A DNA stretch of 51,228 nucleotides, taken from Thiohalocapsa halophila (GTDB lineage Bacteria; Pseudomonadota; Gammaproteobacteria; Chromatiales; Chromatiaceae). The translations under genes and the position numbers were made by a program. Shown here piece after piece: positions 1 to 8,025 of the stretch. Where the stretch lies: NCBI RefSeq assembly GCF_016583825.1, contig NZ_NRRV01000037.1, positions 1-51,228 of the forward strand. The letters run 5' to 3'. A model generated the notes under the pieces. It was not told where the DNA came from. It did no database searches and saw only the letters and a program-made list of their open reading frames with translations. Numbering within the stretch: position 1 is the first letter of the stretch; each line of letters begins with the position of its first letter.

Positions 1-2
1 TT

Positions 3-1580
3 GCGCGCTACGAGATTGATTCCCGCGCGGGCCGCTTTCTGCTGCTCCCGCTCGATGCGCACGGTCAATCGATGCGAGAGATCTACGAATCGTGGTATGC
101 CCAGGCAGTCGCTCCACACCCCGAACGGGTAGCAGCACTCCAACGCGTCATCGAGCTTGCGTGCCTTGCCTACCCAGGTTCGATTGCGTCTAATTTCGTG
201 ATGATTCGCTTTGCGGATAGCGTGGAAGACTTGGATGAAGACCGCTGCGTCAGTGAAGGTGAGCGCGACGAGGCAATCGGGGCCTTCGAAGGTTTGCTGA
301 ACGAGTCGGAGATCCAGGACTTCCGTGTCCGCGCCGCTGGCTTCATCCGCGGTCAGATGTGGGACGACCGGGCGCCAGCGTGGCATCCAACCTACGCGGG
401 AGAGCGATCACGCCATTGGATCGCTTGGCGTGCCCATGAGCTTGGTTGGACACAGGAACGCTTTGCTGATTTTGATCGGCGAGCGACGAGTCCCGGCCGA
501 ATGGAGCACAGGCTCGAACGGATCGGCAAGAAATATCAATGGATTGCGTTTCACGAATTGATGGGACGTTTATCTGACATCGCACTCGTGGACAGGAGCT
601 TCCGGGAAGAGCCGGAGGTCTATCAGGGACCGTGGCAGGTCGATACTCGAGAGATGGATCCGACCATCCTTGTGACCCGCACGACACAAGAAAAGTGGTA
701 CTCGGACCGAACGGGCGCGACTTGGTGGTCACCCCATACCTCACGCTGGCGAGACGATCCGCCAGAGGCACGCATTGCTTGGATGCAAGATCAGTCGTGG
801 GATGTGCCCGATCCCATCGCGCAACTCGATGTCACGGACCCGCACGGCAAGCGGTGGCTGGTGCTGGACATCAATGTCGGTCGCAATCAGTGGGTGATGG
901 TCGACGGGGAACGCACGATTCATCGTATGACGTGGCACAAAATCAGATCGGCTTTGGTCTCTCGCGACGACGTCAGTCGTCTGGAGACGAACTTTCGGAA
1001 CGCACGGAACGATCACATGTTCGACCCCAGAACTGAGGTGCGCGGGGATGGCTATCTGGGCGAGTACCCTTGGCATCCGGCATTCAACGACATCGACAGA
1101 GAATGGGCAATCGGCGACAACGACTCGGTCCCGATTCAGGCGACCGTCGCCGACTGGTTCGTGGAGCGTTCAGGCCACAACTATTCGATTGAAGACAGCT
1201 TCAATCTCATGATTCCCGCGCCTGCGGTGATGTGGGGTCTCCGGCTCCGCCTCGCGGAAGGGCGCTCCCTCAGTTACGCAACCCTTGACGGCAGAGTTCT
1301 CTTCAAAGATCCGTCAGAGATCGAACCAGGGTTCAGCGCGGCCGTCGTCGACCGTGATGCGATGCGCGCCTTCCTCGACGCCGAAGGGCTTGAGATAGTC
1401 TGGTTTTTCACTGGGGAGAAGAGCGCGCACGGCGGGCGACCACATGGAAGGGGATGGGGCGGTGAACTCAGGTATCGGGGTTCGTATCGCTTCAACGGAG
1501 GTTCCATTGTGGGGAGTCTCAACTTCGACCGAGCAGAACCGAGTCGCGAACAGCTCAAGGAATTTCTAACGCATCCATAA
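3..1580 (+). CDS. C-terminal part of a large unrecognised protein (5' end outside window)
   Basis: The frame is open back to the first bases of the window, before the first Met at 72, so this is the tail of a longer protein of at least 525 residues. I cannot assign a family with certainty. The tail has a KKYQWIAFHEL segment near residue 155 of the Met-72 frame, followed by GPWQVDTREMDPT and several Trp-rich stretches. It shows no signal peptide, membrane helix or repeats. I have an impression, which I cannot verify, that similar segments occur in the C-terminal regions of large defence-island P-loop ATPases. It lies about 700 bp from the BREX locus and is convergent with brxL, which would suit a defence role. 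Its base composition is slightly lower in GC than the right half of the window. The stop is TAA at 1578-1580. It could equally be an unrelated large cytoplasmic protein. Confidence 0.75.
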   Translation, partial: ARYEIDSRAGRFLLLPLDAHGQSMREIYESWYAQAVAPHPERVAALQRVIELACLAYPGSIASNFVMIRFADSVEDLDEDRCVSEGERDEAIGAFEGLLNESEIQDFRVRAAGFIRGQMWDDRAPAWHPTYAGERSRHWIAWRAHELGWTQERFADFDRRATSPGRMEHRLERIGKKYQWIAFHELMGRLSDIALVDRSFREEPEVYQGPWQVDTREMDPTILVTRTTQEKWYSDRTGATWWSPHTSRWRDDPPEARIAWMQDQSWDVPDPIAQLDVTDPHGKRWLVLDINVGRNQWVMVDGERTIHRMTWHKIRSALVSRDDVSRLETNFRNARNDHMFDPRTEVRGDGYLGEYPWHPAFNDIDREWAIGDNDSVPIQATVADWFVERSGHNYSIEDSFNLMIPAPAVMWGLRLRLAEGRSLSYATLDGRVLFKDPSEIEPGFSAAVVDRDAMRAFLDAEGLEIVWFFTGEKSAHGGRPHGRGWGGELRYRGSYRFNGGSIVGSLNFDRAEPSREQLKEFLTHP

Positions 1581-1700
1581 TCGTCCGCTGATGGAGTTTC
1601 GGAGGCCGTTCAGAGTATCTGGCACGCGTTGTTTCATTCGGAGCTTCTGCTTCGAAAGCTCGCTGCCAAGCAACTGCTTTGGTCCTACAGGTCGGCTTTT

Positions 1701-1730
1701 GGCCGCTATGTGAAGCTTCACATAGCGGCC
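1701..1730. repeat. Perfect 30-bp palindrome with CTATGTGAAG core
   Basis: The 30 bases are identical to their own reverse complement. Each arm is GGCCGCTATGTGAAG. The sequence overlaps by four bases the left inverted repeat of the element at 1727-2116 and shares its CTATGTGAAG core. It could be a recombinase or regulator binding site, or a head-to-head junction of two element ends. Confidence 0.85.
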
Positions 1731-2116
1731 ACTATGTGTAGTTCGCAACTATGTGAAGTTCCCGGCCACTGGCATCGCAAGTCACTGTTTTTACTCGCTT
1801 GGCGCGAGCCGAATGGAGTTGAAGCTTCACATAGTTCTTCAACTTTCTCGAAGTTGGCTGCCACGGCAGGAAACCGCGATGAAGCCTGCCGGCCAACACC
1901 CCGACTCAAACAAAGGCAAGGATTCCAGTGCCCGCACGGACGGCCGCTGGCCCAACTGTGCGCCGACCCAACGACCTCGCACTTTCGACCCGTGGGCCGC
2001 GGTGCCCGCGTTCAGCGACGGCTTGAAACTATGTGAAGGACCGTCTGGCCCCAACGTAGGCCAGCTCTGGAGTCGGCATGCGAACTTCACATAGTTGGCA
2101 ACTACACATAGTGGCC
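1727..2116. mobile_element. About 390-bp non-coding element bounded by 34-bp inverted repeats
   Basis: The left end at 1727-1760 and the right end at 2083-2116 are inverted copies of each other with two mismatches. Each contains CTATGTGTAG and CTATGTGAAG cores separated by about 7 bases. Further copies of the core lie inside, at about 1824-1833 (CTTCACATAG) and 2027-2036 (CTATGTGAAG), which with the palindrome at 1701-1730 makes eight copies in about 410 bp. No convincing gene lies within. This looks like a non-autonomous element or a clustered set of recombinase sites. Paired inverted cores with a short spacer are typical of tyrosine-recombinase sites, but the assignment is an inference. The element fills most of the 1581-2286 gene-free interval; I see nothing else there. 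Confidence 0.6.
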
Positions 2117-2286
2117 GACAACTGCCGTCGCGCCGAAGCGCGTGAGCTTCCGCAGTAGACCAGATAGCTGACATGCCGCCGGCCTGCGATGGAAAGGTCA
2201 GCGGAGGAGTCACGCTTTGGCCAGGGGACGCTGCGAAATGGGAGATAAACTCGTTCGGGCGCATGCAGGTCGCTGAGCCCTAAGCG

Positions 2287-4305
2287 TTACTCCACGCCGA
2301 CGGCCTTGAACACCGCATCCAACGGGTCGGCATAGAACGAGGTCTGGAACTTCGCGAACAGCTCGCCGGGGATGCTGGGGATATCGCCGACGCTGGCCAT
2401 TGGCAGCAGGATGCGCTTGGCGCCGGAGTCGAAGGCCACCTGCAGGCACTCGGCCAGGTTCTCGACCGGAACCACGCTGCCGCCGAGGCTCATGTCGCCG
2501 AGCACGACCAGCTGGGCCTGCACTGGTTTCGACAGTACACCCGAGCACAGGGCGACGAAGCTCGGCAGCGTCATGGCCTTGGTGGGGCCGGTGTTGTGCA
2601 GCTCGACGGTGTGCAGGTGGTAGTCGTGGTCGCCGGCCTTGGTCATGCTACTGACACGGCTCAGGTTGGCCTTGAAGTAGTCATAGGCGACCTTCACCGC
2701 CTCCTTGGCCGCGCTGCTTGATCCCAAGCCCGACGCATTGAACTTGCCGTTGCCGGCCGTGGTCTGGGTCTCCAGCCGGTATAGGCCCAGGTGCCCGCCG
2801 CTGCCGGTGGCGATGGTGTGCAGCACGCCGGGGTTCAGCGGGCCGTCCGGGATCAGCTTGTCGCCCCCCTGCTCGGGGACACTGACGAAGGTCTCCTCCA
2901 GCGTCTCCTGGTCGATATAGGAGAAATGCACGTCGTAGAATTCCATGCCGCCGATCTTCTTGAGCTGCTCCTTGACCCGGCGGCGGCCCTCCAGTGCGTA
3001 CTCGAGGCAGCGGCGAACCGCCTCCTTGTCGTAGTCGCCGGCGGGATACAGCAGCTTCAGCATCCCTGACACGGTGCGGCGCACGGCGATGCTGTCGCGT
3101 TGGTTCAGGTTGTTGCCCAGCTTGAACCAGCGGTCGACGGCGTCGGAGAAGTTGCGCTTGCGCATCTCGCGCATGAGCTCGGCCAGATAGTCCGTGATCA
3201 GACCGAACTGGTTGGTGAAGAGCTCCGGGCGCATCTTCGGCACCTCCCAGCCTGGGATGTAGGCATGGAAGCGGTCGAAGAAGGCGGAGTCGATCATCGA
3301 CTCGGGAAACGGCGCTAGTAGGTGGCTGGTCTTCACAAGCGTGTCCACCGGCTGGTTGATGTTGCCGACGAAGACCATGCTGGCCGAGGCCTGGATGGCA
3401 TCGCGGCCGCGGGCGAAGGAGCCGGAGGCCATGAAGTCCTTCATGATCTGCACCCCGTCGTTGTCCTTGAACGAGATCCCGGCCACCTCGTCGAAGGCCA
3501 CCAGGTCCCACAGGCCCACCAGCCCGACGGTGCGCCGGGCCATGTTGTAGAACAGGTTGGCTACCGTGGTCTGACCGCCGGAGATCAGGATGCTGTTCGG
3601 GCTGATCTCCTTGTAGATGTGGCTCTTGCCGGTGCCCCGCGGCCCCAGCTCGCAGCAGTTGTAGTTGTTCTCGACGAAGGGGACCATCCGCGCCAGCAGG
3701 TGCCACTTGACCCGCTCGTCCAGGTTGGCGGGCTCCATGCCGGTGGAGCGGCACAGCACGTCGAGCCATTGGTCTTCGGTGAAGCCTCGGCGGCCTTCGA
3801 ATAAGCCCTCCAGGTCCATGTTCGGCATCTGGATCGGCTTCAGGTCGCCGATGCTGAAGGGGGAGCCCTTGCTCCCTTCCTCGTAGAAGTAGTGCACGGT
3901 GACGATGCACCAGATGCCGCCCACCAGCAGCTTCTCGAACTGCTTGACGTAGCTGCCGGAGATCTCCGCGTCCTTGACCCCGAGGTTCGAGAGCAGGGCC
4001 TCGTAGACGTCACGCTTCTCGTTCAGGCGCACCGTCACCTTGTCGATGACCTTGTAGCTGCCCCGCTCCTTGATCTTGGACTTGACCTTCTCCGCCTCGT
4101 CCGGGCGCACATAGTTGTCGGCCAGGATCGTCTTCACCGTCTGCAGGCCGTCGCGGATGATCTCCTCGTCATTGGAGGCGCAGTACATGCCGAGCAGGTA
4201 CTCCAGCACGTACACCGGCACGTTCGCGCCTTCCTTGATCAGCTTGGTCAGGTCCTTGCGGACCACCTTGCCGGCGAAGTGGCGGTTGAGGAGCTCGTCG
4301 AGCAT
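2287..4305 (-). CDS. brxL: BREX system AAA+/Lon-like protein BrxL
   Basis: BrxL is the last core gene of type 1 BREX, which modifies host DNA and blocks phage DNA replication. BrxL is an AAA+ DNA-binding ATPase with a Lon-like C-terminal fold. The 672 residues show Walker A GPRGTGKSH (about 221-229), Walker B LVAFDEVAG (about 268-276), the sensor-like FVGNIN (about 312-317) and the arginine-finger segment FFDRFHAYIPGW. The C-terminal Lon-like region starts near residue 490. Where Lon has its catalytic Ser in a G-P-x-A-G motif, this protein reads GPTKAM, so protease activity looks unlikely. The ATG at 4305 is preceded directly by A-rich sequence and a heptad repeat array, and there is no Shine-Dalgarno sequence in the usual place. 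The length fits the family. Confidence 0.95.
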   Translation of the reverse strand: MLDELLNRHFAGKVVRKDLTKLIKEGANVPVYVLEYLLGMYCASNDEEIIRDGLQTVKTILADNYVRPDEAEKVKSKIKERGSYKVIDKVTVRLNEKRDVYEALLSNLGVKDAEISGSYVKQFEKLLVGGIWCIVTVHYFYEEGSKGSPFSIGDLKPIQMPNMDLEGLFEGRRGFTEDQWLDVLCRSTGMEPANLDERVKWHLLARMVPFVENNYNCCELGPRGTGKSHIYKEISPNSILISGGQTTVANLFYNMARRTVGLVGLWDLVAFDEVAGISFKDNDGVQIMKDFMASGSFARGRDAIQASASMVFVGNINQPVDTLVKTSHLLAPFPESMIDSAFFDRFHAYIPGWEVPKMRPELFTNQFGLITDYLAELMREMRKRNFSDAVDRWFKLGNNLNQRDSIAVRRTVSGMLKLLYPAGDYDKEAVRRCLEYALEGRRRVKEQLKKIGGMEFYDVHFSYIDQETLEETFVSVPEQGGDKLIPDGPLNPGVLHTIATGSGGHLGLYRLETQTTAGNGKFNASGLGSSSAAKEAVKVAYDYFKANLSRVSSMTKAGDHDYHLHTVELHNTGPTKAMTLPSFVALCSGVLSKPVQAQLVVLGDMSLGGSVVPVENLAECLQVAFDSGAKRILLPMASVGDIPSIPGELFAKFQTSFYADPLDAVFKAVGVE

Positions 4306-4340
4306 TTTTTAGTGGGTAGTGGATAGTGGATAGTGGGTAG
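4304..4340. repeat. Heptad array R1 (plus-strand TAGTGGN), upstream of brxL
   Basis: On the plus strand a run of T leads into TAGTGGG, TAGTGGA, TAGTGGA, TAGTGGG and TAG in strict 7-base phase. The array occupies the brxL translation-initiation region. With array R2 at 4728-4769, which has the opposite orientation, it forms an inverted pair enclosing the four-helix-bundle gene. Confidence 0.9.
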
Positions 4341-4354
4341 TAGCGCGGAGCGTT

Positions 4355-4735
4355 TCACTGGAGACGCTTGAGCAGGACAGCGAGCATCTTTTGGATCTCT
4401 GTGAGCAGCGAAAACGCGACTTTCGTTTCTACCGCCGTTGCATATTGAAGCCTTACAGCAATCGTGAGCTGGGTTTCGACCTCCGCTCTTGATCCCTTCG
4501 CGATCGACAGGAAGTTCCGGAAATCCGCTTTCGACTGCCGCGCTTGACCTTCTGCGATATTCGACGGAATCGATACCGCAGCCCGACGAATCTGGTTCGT
4601 CAGACCGTACAGCTCGTCCCGTGGAAAGGCGCGCGTTAAACGATAGACCTCGATCACAAGGTCCATCGCCTTCTGCCAAACGATCAACTCGCGGTAATCT
4701 TGAATGCCCACCGACACCACTCTCAACCTATCCAC
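4355..4735 (-). CDS. Four-helix bundle protein (23S rRNA intervening-sequence protein family)
   Basis: The protein is a small all-helical protein of 126 residues. The signature is clear: IQDYRELIVWQKAMDLVIEVY near the N-terminus, then FPRDELYGLTNQIRRAAVSIPSNIAEG and a C-terminal helical pair. This family (TIGR02436 type) is known from intervening sequences in bacterial 23S rRNA genes and shares its fold with the Avd accessory protein of diversity-generating retroelements. Its biochemical role is not established. The start is probably the GTG at 4735, which lies inside heptad array R2; a later GTG at about 4717 is an alternative. The gene is not a BREX component and interrupts the usual pglZ-brxL adjacency. 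It sits between inverted heptad arrays, so it looks like cargo of a repeat-bounded element. Confidence 0.9.
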   Translation of the reverse strand: MDRLRVVSVGIQDYRELIVWQKAMDLVIEVYRLTRAFPRDELYGLTNQIRRAAVSIPSNIAEGQARQSKADFRNFLSIAKGSRAEVETQLTIAVRLQYATAVETKVAFSLLTEIQKMLAVLLKRLQ

Positions 4736-4769
4736 TAACCACTAACCACTAACCACTAACCACTTCTTC
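4728..4769. repeat. Heptad array R2 (plus-strand CTAACCA), between pglZ and the four-helix gene
   Basis: The plus strand reads CTATCCA, then four consecutive CTAACCA units, then CTTCTTC. The distal edge overlaps the pglZ stop codon (4768-4770). The proximal edge contains the likely GTG start of the four-helix-bundle gene. It is the inverted partner of R1. Confidence 0.92.
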
Positions 4770-7374
4770 AAAAATCATTACTGAACGCCAGGTCGATGGT
4801 CACGTCAAAGCGCGCCTCCTCCACCCTCGTCTCGGCATCACGCAGGATCAACTGGTAGACGCGCTTGCTGTCGAAGTGTCGTCCCTCCAGGGTCAGACTC
4901 AGGGTCTTCTTCCACTGGTTCATGTCCTCGGAGGTGCTGTCGAAGGTCAGGGTCTCGACGTTGGTGACGGGGTTGTCGCCGTCGTAGATGGCGGCCTTCA
5001 GGGTCAGCGGCTTGACCCGCCCGCCGACGGCCTCGGTCTGGATGAGCTGGAAGCGGTGCCGGTTGGTGGTGACCTTGAAGTTGCTGCCGAGCACGCTGAC
5101 GCCGACGGTGCGGCTCTTGGTCTTCTCCGCCTTGCCGCCGTCCTTCACATGCTGCACACGGATGACCGGCACGGCGATCTCCTGCGGCATGGCCCCGCCG
5201 TGGACGAAGCGCGAGCCGCCGACGAAGTGGAAGCGGTTGGCGCCCTTGGGCACCCAAAACTCCATGTCGCCCTCGGCACCGGCCGTCGTGGCAGTGCTGC
5301 CATGATAGGCCTTGTCGTCCTCCGGTAGGTTCCGCCCGAGCAGATAGCGCTTTTTCGCCAGCACCGTGCCAGGGGGCTTGTTCCCTAGGCTGCTCTTGTC
5401 GACTTGCCCAAGCGGTGTCTCCTGGAACAGGAAGCCGTGGTCTGCGGTGATGAGGACGTGGTTGCCGTTCAGGCTGTCGACGACCTTGCCCACCAGGTCG
5501 CACAGCTCGTCGATGGCCTTGCGCACGGCGGCGAACGTGTGGTCTTCCGTGGCTGCACTGTCGCCTACCGCATCCACCTGGTTGTGATAGATGTAGACCA
5601 CCCGGAAGGGCTTGACGAAGGCACGGCCCTCATCCTTCTTCATGGCCATGAGGTCCTCGGCCTTGACCGCTACCCCCTGAACGGCCTCCAGCACCTTGGA
5701 TCGCTGCTCCAGTGAGGCGCACGGCAGGCCGTCGAGCCGGATCGTGCCGCCCTCGTCGTAGGCGAGGACCCTGTGCGACAGCAGCGCGGCCATGCCCAGT
5801 GCGGTGTAGGACGGCAGCACCCCGAGCTGTGCCGACAGCTCCGCCGTGAACCGATACTTGCCGTTGAGCAGTGCCGCCAGCTCCTGCGCGGCCTCGTAGC
5901 GAAAGGCGTCGCTGATGATGACGAAGACCCGGCGGTCCGGTGCCTTGGCCAGCACCGGTGCCACTTCACGCTCGTAGAACGCCTGCTGGTTGGGCACGCT
6001 GTCCAGCCGCCACAGCTTGAGCAGGCCGTTCTCTAGGTGCCTGTTCCAGGCCAGGGCCAGGTCGGCCAAGAAGCCGTTGCCGTAAGTCTGCTCGATCTGC
6101 TCCCTCAATGCCTTCAGGATGTCCCAGTCGCGGGACTCTGCGTCGTCCGCGGCCTCGCAGAAATGGCGGTAGTGTTGATCGAACCGATACAGGCTGCCGG
6201 TGTAGGCGCTGAACAAGGCGCTGGCGTCCGGTGGCGTCTGGGTGCCGGCGTGCTCGTTGCGCAGCGCAAACAGCTCGGCTGCGGCCTGCAGGGCCTGGTA
6301 GACGGCATGGAGCGCCCGGCGGGGTGCGGTGCGGGTATCCGCCAGCCCCGGCGTGGCCCAATAACCGTTCTGCCGGCGCGAGGCGATGTCGCGGACGACC
6401 TCGGGCTTGATGGTCGCCGCCGTCTCCAGCACCCGGTCACGCAAGCGCCTGGCGACGGCCTGCTCCACCACCAGGAAGGTCTTCACGTCGACCAGGTCGG
6501 CCATCGCCAATGGGCCGAGGTGCTGCTCCAGCTTGATGGCGTCGGCCACCGCGGCCGAGAGCGCCTCGTAGGAGGCCCCGCGCGTGCTGCTGTCGCGCCA
6601 CTGTGCCAGGCAGTTCACGGCGTTGGCGGTGCCCTGACGCGAGAGCGTGAGATGCCTCAGGCCCTCCGGCAGCGGCGCATGGCAGGCATTGTCGAAGTCG
6701 GAGACCAGCAGCCGGATCAGCAGGTTCTTGAGGCTCGGCGTCTCGTCCCGATAGCCAAAGTGGCTTGCGACCAGGGTCCATAAGGCCGGCTGCACGCCAT
6801 ACTTCTCCAACTCCGCCCAGGCGGGGGGCGGCGCGTCGAGATTGCCGTCGGGGACAGCGTCGAACAGAGAAATCAGGATATTGAAGAGCTCCGGCTGATC
6901 CGCCCTGGCGAGCACCGCGATGATCTTGCGGTCGATGTCGATCCCGGTGTCCGCGGGGCTGATGAGCTTCTTCAGCCGTTCCAGCCGCTCCCGGCTGGCG
7001 AAGAACTTGGCCCGGTCGGCAAGGTGCCGGCGCAGCGCCTGCTGGGTGAGCCCCAGCTCGGCGAGCAGCATCGAGGCCCGGTCGGCGCTGAAGCTCGCGC
7101 TATACAGGCGGATGTCGAGCAGCCAGTCCTGGTGGGGCGCCGGGGGCTCGAAGGGGGCGTAGAGCAGGTAGCGGCCGCGCGGGTCCTCTTGCTCCAGGCG
7201 GACTTTCACCTCAAGCGCTGGTTGCTCGTCGAGGCGCAGCAGCGAGACGCCATCGAGGGCAAGCTCGCCGACGACCTCCTCGAACTCGCGGTCCGGGTCA
7301 TGCCAGAAGACGAGGCGGCGGTGTTGGTGCTCGAACTGTTCGCCGAGTGCGTCTCGTATGCGTTTGGTATCCAC
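4768..7374 (-). CDS. pglZ: BREX-1 system phosphatase PglZ (type A)
   Basis: PglZ is an essential BREX protein with an alkaline-phosphatase-superfamily domain, thought to work with PglX in modification. The 868-residue sequence has an N-terminal helical half. The phosphatase core follows, with VFVIISDAFRYEAAQ (about 483-497, metal ligand and start of the domain), PSYTALGM (about 521-528, nucleophile region), YHNQVDAVGD (about 596-605) and LITADHGFLF (about 641-650, metal-binding D-H). It starts 8 bases after the PIN toxin gene, so it is probably co-transcribed with that toxin-antitoxin pair and pglX. The stop codon lies at the edge of heptad array R2, so the gene end may have been trimmed or replaced when that element arrived. 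The final residues AFSNDF should be compared with relatives. Confidence 0.95.
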   Translation of the reverse strand: MDTKRIRDALGEQFEHQHRRLVFWHDPDREFEEVVGELALDGVSLLRLDEQPALEVKVRLEQEDPRGRYLLYAPFEPPAPHQDWLLDIRLYSASFSADRASMLLAELGLTQQALRRHLADRAKFFASRERLERLKKLISPADTGIDIDRKIIAVLARADQPELFNILISLFDAVPDGNLDAPPPAWAELEKYGVQPALWTLVASHFGYRDETPSLKNLLIRLLVSDFDNACHAPLPEGLRHLTLSRQGTANAVNCLAQWRDSSTRGASYEALSAAVADAIKLEQHLGPLAMADLVDVKTFLVVEQAVARRLRDRVLETAATIKPEVVRDIASRRQNGYWATPGLADTRTAPRRALHAVYQALQAAAELFALRNEHAGTQTPPDASALFSAYTGSLYRFDQHYRHFCEAADDAESRDWDILKALREQIEQTYGNGFLADLALAWNRHLENGLLKLWRLDSVPNQQAFYEREVAPVLAKAPDRRVFVIISDAFRYEAAQELAALLNGKYRFTAELSAQLGVLPSYTALGMAALLSHRVLAYDEGGTIRLDGLPCASLEQRSKVLEAVQGVAVKAEDLMAMKKDEGRAFVKPFRVVYIYHNQVDAVGDSAATEDHTFAAVRKAIDELCDLVGKVVDSLNGNHVLITADHGFLFQETPLGQVDKSSLGNKPPGTVLAKKRYLLGRNLPEDDKAYHGSTATTAGAEGDMEFWVPKGANRFHFVGGSRFVHGGAMPQEIAVPVIRVQHVKDGGKAEKTKSRTVGVSVLGSNFKVTTNRHRFQLIQTEAVGGRVKPLTLKAAIYDGDNPVTNVETLTFDSTSEDMNQWKKTLSLTLEGRHFDSKRVYQLILRDAETRVEEARFDVTIDLAFSNDF

Positions 7375-7382
7375 CGAACGTC

Positions 7383-7769
7383 CTACCAGAGGCGGGTCAC
7401 GGGGTAAGCGTCGAGCGCCGGATCAGCACTGACCAGCGGGATCTCTTCGGAAATCGCCTGGGCCACGAGGAGCCGGTCGAACGGGTCCCGGTGGTGAAAC
7501 GGCAGATCGATCAGGGCGGCGGTATGCTGCGGCTCGATGGGCAAGATACGGAAGTCATTGCCGGCCAGTTGTCGCGCCATAAAGTCCGCGTAGGACTCAG
7601 GCAGTGCGTACTTGCCCAGGCTGATCTTGATAGCAATCTCCCAGTAGGACGCCGGACTAATCTCAACCGCATTGTCCCCATCCGCGATCAGCGCCTTAGC
7701 CCGCTCCGACAGCTTCGGATCGTCAAGGATGAACCAAAGAAAGGCATGGGTATCCAGCAGCAGCCTCAC
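7383..7769 (-). CDS. PIN-domain toxin (VapC-like), BREX-embedded
   Basis: The gene encodes a 128-residue PIN-domain ribonuclease toxin. Acidic catalytic residues are visible in LLLDTHAFLWF (Asp6), the YWEIAIKISLGK segment (Glu44), the HHRDPFDRLLVAQA segment (Asp94/Asp97) and VSADPALDAYP. Toxins of this subtype cleave RNA and are neutralised by the product of the upstream gene. The start overlaps the antitoxin stop by four bases (ATGA), as expected for translational coupling. The pair sits between pglX and pglZ and reads in the same direction, which suggests it either stabilises the BREX locus or senses its loss. That role is an inference. Confidence 0.9.
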   Translation of the reverse strand: MRLLLDTHAFLWFILDDPKLSERAKALIADGDNAVEISPASYWEIAIKISLGKYALPESYADFMARQLAGNDFRILPIEPQHTAALIDLPFHHRDPFDRLLVAQAISEEIPLVSADPALDAYPVTRLW

Positions 7770-8005
7770 GGCATGTAGCCCCCGAAGTCCTGCAGGTGCG
7801 CATCGTCTTCGACGAGCACGGTCAGCCGTCCGCGGGCACTGCCCGGCGTGCGAGAGCCGCGCTTCGTTGGCACCGGCCCAAGCAATCGAGCGACGGGGCG
7901 CTTGCCCTCGACGATGACGACCTCGTCGCCTTCTCCGAGGCCATGCACGATCTCGGGGAGCTTGGCCTGGACCTCATCGAGGCTGATCTGGATGGGTGTC
8001 GACAT
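7766..8005 (-). CDS. Phd/YefM-family antitoxin, partner of the PIN toxin
   Basis: The 79-residue protein begins with ISLDEVQAKLPEIVHGL and continues with GDEVVIVEGKRPVARLLGP, the typical Phd/YefM DNA-binding N-terminal fold. The C-terminal tail LQDFGGYMP is the probable toxin-binding segment. A good Shine-Dalgarno sequence (AGAGGA on the minus strand) precedes the ATG. The gene starts 20 bases after the pglX stop, so the pair is probably read from the BREX transcript, perhaps with its own autoregulated promoter in the end of pglX. Confidence 0.88.
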   Translation of the reverse strand: MSTPIQISLDEVQAKLPEIVHGLGEGDEVVIVEGKRPVARLLGPVPTKRGSRTPGSARGRLTVLVEDDAHLQDFGGYMP

Positions 8006-8025
8006 GCTGATGTTCCTCTAGCGAG

